Below are positions 1-5,151 of a stretch of 7,324 nucleotides of DNA, piece by piece (the first letter of the stretch is position 1; every line of letters starts with the position of its first letter). The notes under the pieces are model-generated. The model had not been told where the DNA came from and searched no databases. It saw nothing but the letters and a program-made list of their open reading frames with translations. This DNA comes from Pseudomonadales bacterium. GTDB lineage: Bacteria > Pseudomonadota > Gammaproteobacteria > Pseudomonadales > Pseudohongiellaceae. A program made the position numbers and the translations under genes. The stretch lies in the NCBI GenBank assembly GCA_031277435.1, contig JAITMI010000175.1:1-7324 (forward strand). The letters are read 5' to 3'.

Positions 1-1
1 A

Positions 2-76
2 GTTGAGAATCATCAAGACAGGTGTGCCCCGGAACTGGTGGAACAAGCCAAACGCGACGACGACGACAACAGATAA
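2..76 (+). CDS. Possible 3' end of an unidentified upstream gene (partial)
   Basis: An open frame enters from the left edge and stops at TAA (74-76). It gives 24 residues ending in an acidic stretch encoded by four GAC codons (RDDDDNR). A polar, charged tail of this kind is common at protein C-termini, but I recognise no family. A competing frame (3-173) is also open and would run 56 bases into the 3' end of the convergent ATPase gene, which makes it less likely. No terminator hairpin is visible between 77 and 117. The entry rests only on an open frame at a window edge. Confidence 0.25.
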   Translation, partial: VENHQDRCAPELVEQAKRDDDDNR

Positions 77-117
77 CCCCGCCCTGCCCCTTGAGATAGC
101 CCCCGCCGCCGACTTTA

Positions 118-1341
118 TCACCCCCACAAACTACCAAGCGGCAAAGCAGCAAGACGTTCGCCGAAACCGATAGCCTGTTCGTGGTCGTAGAGCACGGCGC
201 CGAAGGCGAATTTTTCTTTGCTCGCCGCGGCCAGTTTACGCAGCCCCGCGAAATCCTCGTTGCGCACGGTGGCGGAGGCTTTGATTTCGAGGCCCACGAT
301 CTGACCGCGCCGGTTTTCGATGACGATATCGACTTCGTCGAGTTCTTTGTCACGAAAATGGCTCAAGGAAAAGCGCTCGCCGGCCCAGGTGCTGAGTTTG
401 AGAATTTCCGCATAAACAAAGGTTTCCAGCACCGCGCCAAACGCGCCGCGATCCGCCGCGACTTTGTCTGGCGTCAGGCCGCGCAAGGCGGCGAGCAGGC
501 CGGAATCGAGAAAATGCAGCTTGGGTTTTTTGGTCAGCCGCTTGAGCTCGTTGTTGTGCCAGGGCGGCAAACGGCGCACTAAAAATAATTGTTCAAAAAT
601 AGAGGTATATTTTTGCGTCGTAACGTGGGAAAGGCCCAGGCTCGCGCCAATGCCGGCATGATTGATGAGCTGCCCCGAATGCGCGGCCAGCGCGCGCAAC
701 AGACGCGGCATGTGCTCCAACTGGTCGATGTTGGCGATGTCGCGCACGTCGCGTTCGACAATCGCATTGACGTAGTTGTCATACCAATCCTGGCGGCGAG
801 CCCAACGCTTGCGGGAGAGCGCTTCGGGGTAGCCGCCAGCGAGCACGAGCTCAACGAGATCAGCGCCAAGCCGCGGCGGCCCGGTGGGGGGAAGCTGCCC
901 GGCAAAGAGTGACGCAAGAAAGGGCGGCGGCGGGCGCGCCAGGATTTCCGCTTGGGCCAGGGGCAGGAGGCGGATGACCTCCATCCGCCCAGCCAGCGAA
1001 TCCGCGATGCGCGGCAGCGTCATCAGATTGGCGGAGCCGGTAATGAGAAAACGGCCAGGGCGAGCATCCCGGTCAACGCTCTCCTTGATGGCGAGCAGCA
1101 GATCGGGCGCGCGCTGCACTTCATCAATGATGACCTGATCGAGACCGCGTATGAGCCCCGCCGGATCGGCCTGTGCCGCCGCCAGCGTAGTCACATCGTC
1201 GAGCGTCAGATAGGCGCGGCCATTCCCCGCCAGCGAGCGGACCAGCGTGGTCTTGCCCGATTGGCGGGGTCCAGCCAAGAGGACCACCCTGGTATCTTGC
1301 AGGGCTTCCTCGATAGTGTGGATTGAATGGCGCGTCAACAT
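118..1341 (-). CDS. AAA family ATPase with C-terminal DUF4143 domain
   Basis: This 407-residue protein has the usual length and layout of the bacterial AAA_14 plus DUF4143 family. The N-terminal ATPase shows Walker A GPRQSGKT (24-31), Walker B IIDE (71-74) and a sensor-like TGSAN (101-105). The C-terminal half has the DUF4143 hallmarks ERDVRDI (196-202) and the spaced residues E306, D338 (EVD) and E352-x-K354 (LEIK), a PD-(D/E)xK nuclease-like pattern. The family is widespread and often sits in accessory regions, but its cellular role and substrate are not firmly established; nuclease activity here is inference. I chose ATG at 1341. An in-frame TTG at 1350 adds only three residues and would lie inside the predicted -10 box. 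Neither start has a Shine-Dalgarno site, consistent with a leaderless or nearly leaderless mRNA. The gene is intact, stands alone on its strand and has the 22-bp repeat array directly upstream. Confidence 0.9.
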   Translation of the reverse strand: MLTRHSIHTIEEALQDTRVVLLAGPRQSGKTTLVRSLAGNGRAYLTLDDVTTLAAAQADPAGLIRGLDQVIIDEVQRAPDLLLAIKESVDRDARPGRFLITGSANLMTLPRIADSLAGRMEVIRLLPLAQAEILARPPPPFLASLFAGQLPPTGPPRLGADLVELVLAGGYPEALSRKRWARRQDWYDNYVNAIVERDVRDIANIDQLEHMPRLLRALAAHSGQLINHAGIGASLGLSHVTTQKYTSIFEQLFLVRRLPPWHNNELKRLTKKPKLHFLDSGLLAALRGLTPDKVAADRGAFGAVLETFVYAEILKLSTWAGERFSLSHFRDKELDEVDIVIENRRGQIVGLEIKASATVRNEDFAGLRKLAAASKEKFAFGAVLYDHEQAIGFGERLAALPLGSLWG

Positions 1342-1349
1342 GGCGGCCA

Positions 1350-1355
1350 ATTGTA
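1350..1355 (-). promoter_or_regulatory. Candidate -10 box of the ATPase gene
   Basis: Read on the minus strand this is TACAAT, a 5/6 match to TATAAT. It is followed by TG, then GCCGCC, then the ATG at 1341. Normal spacing puts transcription start near 1343, about two bases before the ATG, so the message would be almost leaderless. This agrees with the absence of a Shine-Dalgarno sequence. The -35 region is poor (TTTCAT at 17 bp, only 2/6), so the promoter may need an activator. The brnT gene has the same TACAAT...GCCGCCATG arrangement. Confidence 0.4.
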
Positions 1356-1366
1356 ATCAGGAGGCC

Positions 1367-1454
1367 GTCTAAATGAAAGCTAACTTTCGTCTGTTTGAAA
1401 TTTAAACTGCGTCTATCTGAAACTAAACCAGCGTCCAAATGAAAGTCAAGCTGG
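1367..1454. repeat. Four tandem degenerate 22-bp direct repeats (possible IS end or operator array)
   Basis: Four units of exactly 22 bp lie head to tail at 1367-1388, 1389-1410, 1411-1432 and 1433-1454. All share GTCY at positions 1-4, TGAAA at positions 8-12 and AA at positions 16-17; the remaining positions vary. A weaker in-phase match may flank each side (1345-1366, and GTCTATTTG at 1454-1462). The block is visibly AT-richer than its surroundings. A 22-bp period is about two helical turns, so a bound protein would sit repeatedly on one DNA face. Ends of IS21-family elements are known to carry multiple direct repeats bound by transposase, so a solo IS end is one reading. A multi-site operator for the adjacent ATPase gene is the other. 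No transposase or second end is present. Confidence 0.8.
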
Positions 1455-1473
1455 TCTATTTGCCAGCCTTGAC
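1445..1473 (-). terminator. Candidate terminator hairpin around the SWIM gene stop codon
   Basis: GTCAAGCTGG (1445-1454) pairs with CCAG-C-CTTGAC (1463-1473), giving a 10-bp stem with one bulged base and an 8-base loop. On the minus strand the stem is followed by TTTCATTT, an interrupted T-tract. The TAG stop of the SWIM gene (1456-1458) lies in the loop. One arm is the last codons of the gene and the other belongs to the fourth 22-bp repeat. The short T-tract makes this a weak to moderate terminator. Confidence 0.45.
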
Positions 1474-2376
1474 GGCCCCTGCCCGCCCTGCCTTGCGCAC
1501 GGGTTTGGCGCTTTTTGCCGTTTTCGTTTTTGCTGAGCCTGATCGCGCGGGCGAGCCCTTTTGCCGCGCTCCGGCGCTCGCCTTTTTCTTAGCGGGCACT
1601 TTGCCCTTGGCGGGCGCTTTTTTTACCGCTGGCTTTTTCGCCGCAGGCTTTTTCGCCGGCGGCGGCGCGGTCTCGATAAGCACGCCGAACAAGGCGGCCA
1701 TATCGGTATCGGCAAGTACGCGCTCGCTGCTGGCCGCCGCTTCGGTGATTGGCAGGTTGGCATCCATCATCACGAGTTCGTTGTGATCCACCCCGCGCAG
1801 CGTGAACAACAAGTCAGGCGCGTGATCCAGCCGGGCGCCGACGCCGTACAGCGTGGCGGCGACGTGCTTGCACATGCCGGCCCAGTCGGGGCAGGAGCAG
1901 GACAGTTTGATTTCCTTGAGCCCTGGAAACAGCCCATCGGCTGGGCGGCACACTCGTTCCATTACCTGCTGGGAAAGTTTGCCTTGCAACAGTTCGACGA
2001 GGGAACCGACTGAACCCGCGCAAGCGGTACAGATCGCCTTCCAGCGCGCTGGCGCGACGGCGGCGATGTCGATTTCAACCTGATAAATCCGCGAACCGCT
2101 GACCAGCGCCCGTACTTTCGCGCGCGTCACTTGCAAGTCGATCACCGAGCCGTTACGCACGTAAGTGCGTCCACGCGGCAAACGATTCTCGAAATCACAA
2201 TAGCGTTCCAGATTGTCGCACCAGGCTTTGCCCCAGACGCTCTTGGCGATCTTTTGCCCTTCGATGACGACGGGCGCGACGGCATGGCCTTGCTTCTTTA
2301 ACTTGGCGGCCTGTTTGGCCGCGTTGGCGCGCCGCTTCGCGACCGGAACATAGGCGGGAAAGCCCCAATCGCTCAT
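1456..2376 (-). CDS. SWIM zinc-finger protein with lysine-rich C-terminal tail
   Basis: This 306-residue protein carries a SWIM zinc-binding motif, CxCx6CxH, with C160, C162, C169 and H171 in the context SCSCPDWAGMCKH. SWIM domains bind DNA or proteins and, in bacteria, are known to be encoded beside SNF2-type ATPases. The N-terminal part (about 40-110) has the WGKAWCDNLE and RTYVRNG stretches typical of these bacterial SWIM proteins. Residues 241-306 form a low-complexity tail rich in Lys, Ala and Pro, including AKKPA-type repeats. The tail resembles histone H1-like tails and probably gives non-specific DNA affinity. The ATG overlaps the SNF2 stop codon (ATGA) and has AAGGAG five bases upstream, so the start is secure and translation is probably coupled. 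The likely role is a DNA-binding or targeting partner of the SNF2 ATPase; the biological process is unknown. Confidence 0.9.
   Translation of the reverse strand: MSDWGFPAYVPVAKRRANAAKQAAKLKKQGHAVAPVVIEGQKIAKSVWGKAWCDNLERYCDFENRLPRGRTYVRNGSVIDLQVTRAKVRALVSGSRIYQVEIDIAAVAPARWKAICTACAGSVGSLVELLQGKLSQQVMERVCRPADGLFPGLKEIKLSCSCPDWAGMCKHVAATLYGVGARLDHAPDLLFTLRGVDHNELVMMDANLPITEAAASSERVLADTDMAALFGVLIETAPPPAKKPAAKKPAVKKAPAKGKVPAKKKASAGARQKGSPARSGSAKTKTAKSAKPVRKAGRAGAVKAGK
1631..1658. repeat. Short 15-bp-period coding repeat in the SWIM protein tail
   Basis: GGCTTTTTCGCCG occurs identically at 1631-1643 and 1646-1658. On the minus strand it encodes consecutive AKKPA-type pentapeptides. The nucleotide identity suggests recent duplication or slippage within the basic tail, whose length probably varies between strains. 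Confidence 0.7.
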
Positions 2377-5051
2377 GACAACTCCTTGGTCGCGGCATCG
2401 AGATCAAGGCGAACCAGATCCAGCAATTCGCGGTCGCCTAATTCAGTCAGGTTGATTTCAGCGCCGCCGCCGAGTAATTGCTCGGCCAGCTCGCGTTTGG
2501 ATTCGATCAGCATGTCGATGCGTTCCTCGATGGTGCCGCGGCAAATAAATTTATTGACCAATACATTGCGTTTCTGGCCGATACGGAACGCTCGGTCAGT
2601 AGCTTGATTTTCCACCGCCGGATTCCACCAGCGGTCAAAGTGCACAACGTGCGAGGCCGCCGTCAAGGTCAAACCCGCGCCGCCCGCCTTCAGCGACAGC
2701 ACGAAAAACGGGATGCGCTCGTCTTGTTGAAACGCCGTGACCAACTGCTTGCGTTTGGCGATGGCGGTAGCGCCGCTGAGCGACAGGCCACCCCGGCCAA
2801 AAACCCGCGTAAGCTCGGCGCACAAGGGCTCGATGATCTCGGTAAACTGCGTGAACACCAGCAGCTTTTCCTGCCGGCTGGCGATGGCGCCGGCGATTTC
2901 GGCCAGCCGCGCGAACTTGCCGCTGTCCTCACTTGGCCAGTGGCTGGCGCCGCCAAGGCCGTGGGCGGCGTGATTACAGATTTGCTTGAGGCGCATCAGC
3001 GTCGCCAGCACCAGGCCGCGCCGGTTGATGGCGTCGCTCGATTCCGCCAGTTGCCGCTCGAATGCCTGCACCGCGCTCTGATACAGCGCCGCTTGTTTGC
3101 GCGTGAGAGAGCACCAGGCTTTCACTTCGGTCTTGTCGGGCAGATCGCTGATCACGGCGCGATCCGTTTTCATCCGCCGCAAAATATAGGGCGCGATCAA
3201 TTTGCGCAGCGGCGCGTAGGACGGCGGCGTCTGGCTGGCCAGGCGTGTGGTGAAATTTTGGAATGCTTTTGCCGACCCCAGCAAACCCGGATTGAGAAAA
3301 TCAAAAATCGACCATAAATCACTCAAATGATTTTCAACCGGCGTGCCGGTGAGCGCGATACGCGCCCGCGCCCCGATGGCCTTCACCGCCTTGGTTTGTT
3401 TGGCGCCCGGATTTTTGATGTTCTGCGCCTCGTCGATGATGAGCAGCCGCCACTTGTTTTTAGCCATCCAGTCCAATTTATGCAGCGCCGTATAGCTGGT
3501 GACGACCATGTCGCTGCCAGCCAGTATTTTTTCGGGCGCTTGTAAATGCGCCGCCGGGCTGAACGCGGGGTGGGCGACGAACACGCGCAGCGACGGCGCG
3601 AAGCGTTGCGCTTCCTCAGCCCAATTACCCAGCAGCGAAGCGGGCACGACGATCAGGCTGGGAAGCGCCGCGTTATCTTCGCGCGGCAAGCTCAACAACA
3701 GCGCCAGCACTTGCAAAGTCTTGCCGAGGCCCATGTCGTCGGCCAGGCAAGCGCCCAGGCCAAGCTGAGTCAACAGGCCAAGCCAGCGCACGCCCGCGCC
3801 TTGATAAGGGCGCAAAGACGCCTTCAACTCTGCGCCCGGCAAAGCCTTGGCAAGCGTTTCAGGGTGACGGCAGCCCGCCAGCGTTTCGGCCAGCCAGGCG
3901 CCGGCATTGACTTGCGCCCAAGCGCCGGTTTCAGGCGCGGCGGCGTGTTCGCCAATTTCGGCGCCGGCCAAGAGCCGCATCGCCTGGCCAAAGGATAGCC
4001 CTTCGCGGCGCGCCAGCCGTTCGATTTCGGTGTAACGCACCAGCGCGCTTTGGAGTTTGCCGTGGTCGATTTCGACCCATTTGCCGCGCAACAGCGCCAG
4101 GCCATCAGTGGCGGCCACCAATTGCGCGATTTCCTCGGCCGACAGCGTTTCGCCATCGAGCGTCACCTCCACCGCGAAATCGAGTACTTGCGCGGCGCCC
4201 ACCAAGGCCGGCGCTTTCACCCCAACGCTCGCTTCAACCTTGGGCCGGCTCGGGCGCGCGAGCGGCCAGGCGGCGGGCATACGCAGCACTACACCTGATT
4301 GTTCCAATACCGCCGCATCACGCAACAAACGCAGCGCTTCGGCGGGCGTCCAGCGCAGCGGATAAAAAATTTCGCCGGAATCCACCAGCGTCTTCAACCA
4401 CGCGCATTCCAAACTGGCGCGGTTTACCGGCTGCAATAATTGCAATAATTCAGCCTTGGCCCCAGCGCCAGCATATTCACGCAGCGCCGCGCCAAGCGGA
4501 GCGTGGCGCAACTCGCCCTGCGTAGCCAAGCCCGGCGCATAAGTGGCGAGAAAAGCAAATGGCCGTTCCACATCCTTGCGATTTTCGGCCAGATGAAAAT
4601 GCACCCGGCCCACATGCCGCCATTGGCTGTTATGCGCGGCGAGAAACGCATCCACGCTGGCGCCGCTGGCGGCGAGTTCTTCGGTGAACGCCCGCGCCAA
4701 TTCATGCCACAGCGCCTTCAGCGTGGCGGCATTGAGATATTCGCCGCCTTGCATCGGCGGCGCTTCATTAAGCAGAGCGCCAAGCGCCGCCGCGTCAGGC
4801 TCTGGCGTATCCGCCTCTGTCGCCCGGCAACGCGCCGCGATGAAATCCAGCGCCCACGCGCGCCAGAACGTCAGTTCCACGGGTAAATGCGCACGGGTTT
4901 CGCACAGGCCAAGCTGCAACAAACCATGCCCCGCCCCGCGCGCGAATGCAGCCTGTAGCCGCGCGGCAAGGCTGGCATCGAGCGGGGTGGCCGTCTCCGT
5001 GTGTTCGAGGTGCAGGGCGCCGCGCGGGGTGACGGCAATGGTTAATGACAT
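2373..5051 (-). CDS. SNF2-family DNA-dependent ATPase (bacterial Swi2/Snf2 helicase-like)
   Basis: This 892-residue protein uses ATP to translocate on or remodel DNA; bacterial members relate to RapA-type and repair or defence-associated ATPases. Residues about 225-345 match the bacterial SNF2-associated region (DUF3670), including LLRGKWVEID. The motor follows: LRPYQ (413-417), motif I DDMGLGKT (438-445), motif II DEAQ (540-543), motif III LTGTPVEN (567-574), motif V SLKAGGAGLTLT (786-797) and motif VI QATDRAFRIGQ (816-826). All key residues look intact. I chose ATG at 5051. The frame stays open to 5255, but longer versions cross into the divergent monooxygenase gene and add atypical sequence. 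The chosen start lacks a clear Shine-Dalgarno site, and ATG at 5075 is an alternative. It is the first gene of an operon with the SWIM gene, sharing an ATGA overlap. No methylase, nuclease or PLD partner is nearby, so it is not a recognisable DISARM-type cluster. Confidence 0.93.
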   Translation of the reverse strand: MSLTIAVTPRGALHLEHTETATPLDASLAARLQAAFARGAGHGLLQLGLCETRAHLPVELTFWRAWALDFIAARCRATEADTPEPDAAALGALLNEAPPMQGGEYLNAATLKALWHELARAFTEELAASGASVDAFLAAHNSQWRHVGRVHFHLAENRKDVERPFAFLATYAPGLATQGELRHAPLGAALREYAGAGAKAELLQLLQPVNRASLECAWLKTLVDSGEIFYPLRWTPAEALRLLRDAAVLEQSGVVLRMPAAWPLARPSRPKVEASVGVKAPALVGAAQVLDFAVEVTLDGETLSAEEIAQLVAATDGLALLRGKWVEIDHGKLQSALVRYTEIERLARREGLSFGQAMRLLAGAEIGEHAAAPETGAWAQVNAGAWLAETLAGCRHPETLAKALPGAELKASLRPYQGAGVRWLGLLTQLGLGACLADDMGLGKTLQVLALLLSLPREDNAALPSLIVVPASLLGNWAEEAQRFAPSLRVFVAHPAFSPAAHLQAPEKILAGSDMVVTSYTALHKLDWMAKNKWRLLIIDEAQNIKNPGAKQTKAVKAIGARARIALTGTPVENHLSDLWSIFDFLNPGLLGSAKAFQNFTTRLASQTPPSYAPLRKLIAPYILRRMKTDRAVISDLPDKTEVKAWCSLTRKQAALYQSAVQAFERQLAESSDAINRRGLVLATLMRLKQICNHAAHGLGGASHWPSEDSGKFARLAEIAGAIASRQEKLLVFTQFTEIIEPLCAELTRVFGRGGLSLSGATAIAKRKQLVTAFQQDERIPFFVLSLKAGGAGLTLTAASHVVHFDRWWNPAVENQATDRAFRIGQKRNVLVNKFICRGTIEERIDMLIESKRELAEQLLGGGAEINLTELGDRELLDLVRLDLDAATKELS
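2382..2387 (-). promoter_or_regulatory. Strong Shine-Dalgarno site of the SWIM gene
   Basis: AAGGAG on the minus strand lies five bases before the ATG at 2376, inside the last codons of the SNF2 gene. It fixes the SWIM start and, with the ATGA overlap, supports translational coupling. Confidence 0.8.
4432..4449. repeat. Perfect 9-bp tandem duplication inside the SNF2 gene
   Basis: TGCAATAAT is repeated twice back to back. On the minus strand it encodes LLQ-LLQ (about residues 202-207 of the SNF2 protein). It is in frame and harmless to the reading frame. It looks like a replication-slippage product in the poorly conserved N-terminal region. Confidence 0.6.
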
Positions 5052-5089
5052 GAGGGTAAGTACAAGAGAGCACATAAAAACGAGGCTTG

Positions 5090-5095
5090 ATTTTA
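5090..5095 (-). promoter_or_regulatory. Candidate -10 box of the SNF2-SWIM operon
   Basis: Read on the minus strand this is TAAAAT, a 5/6 match to TATAAT. Transcription would start near 5083, leaving a leader of about 30 bases before the ATG at 5051. No good -35 box stands at 15-18 bp (the TTTTCG to TCATTT range). The region where it would sit is covered by the inverted repeat at 5106-5128, which could place the operon under control of that site. Confidence 0.3.
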
Positions 5096-5105
5096 ACCTG
5101 GGTCT

Positions 5106-5128
5106 TGCATCGAAAATGATACGATGCA
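5106..5128. promoter_or_regulatory. Perfect inverted repeat, candidate operator in the divergent promoter region
   Basis: TGCATCG-N9-CGATGCA forms a perfect 7-bp dyad in the 100-bp gap between the divergently transcribed SNF2 and monooxygenase genes. It overlaps the candidate extended -10 of the monooxygenase gene and the -35 region of the SNF2 operon. Its size suits a dimeric helix-turn-helix regulator of the TetR or MarR type. No regulator gene lies in the window, so the cognate protein is unknown. Confidence 0.6.
5117..5125 (+). promoter_or_regulatory. Candidate extended -10 promoter of the monooxygenase gene
   Basis: TGATACGAT fits the extended -10 form TG-n-TACGAT, with 4/6 in the hexamer. 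Transcription would start near 5132, about 20 bases before the ATG. No convincing -35 is present, as extended -10 promoters allow. The element lies inside the inverted repeat, so a bound repressor would block it. Confidence 0.35.
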
Positions 5129-5141
5129 CCGCAAAATTTTC

Positions 5142-5146
5142 AGGAG
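5142..5146 (+). promoter_or_regulatory. Shine-Dalgarno site fixing the monooxygenase start
   Basis: AGGAG lies five bases before the ATG at 5152. It selects this start over any in-frame codon further upstream, where the frame stays open into the SNF2 gene. Confidence 0.75.
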
Positions 5147-5151
5147 TCACC

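Noticed and set aside
1344..1349. Near-consensus -35 (TTGACT at 1444-1449, minus strand) as the ATPase promoter
   Set aside because: No acceptable -10 follows at 16-18 bp, and the sequence is part of the hairpin stem and fourth repeat.
1367..1454. CRISPR-like array
   Set aside because: The units are contiguous and degenerate with no spacers, and no cas gene is present.
1439..1786. 115-residue plus-strand open frame rich in Phe and Ala
   Set aside because: It is the reverse reading of the Lys-rich tail of the SWIM gene; the hydrophobic look is an artefact of antisense lysine codons.
2478..3317. 279-residue plus-strand open frame
   Set aside because: It lies antisense to the conserved SNF2 motor region; GC-rich coding DNA often leaves such shadow frames and the product matches nothing I recognise.
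2373..5051. SNF2 gene as part of a DISARM-like or other known anti-phage system
   Set aside because: No methyltransferase, PLD nuclease or other required partner lies beside it; only the SWIM gene is linked.
4684..5151. Long N-terminal extension of the monooxygenase frame
   Set aside because: The frame is open, but this part is antisense to the SNF2 gene, has no domain sense, and the FAD-binding fold starts right after the ATG at 5152, which has its own Shine-Dalgarno site.
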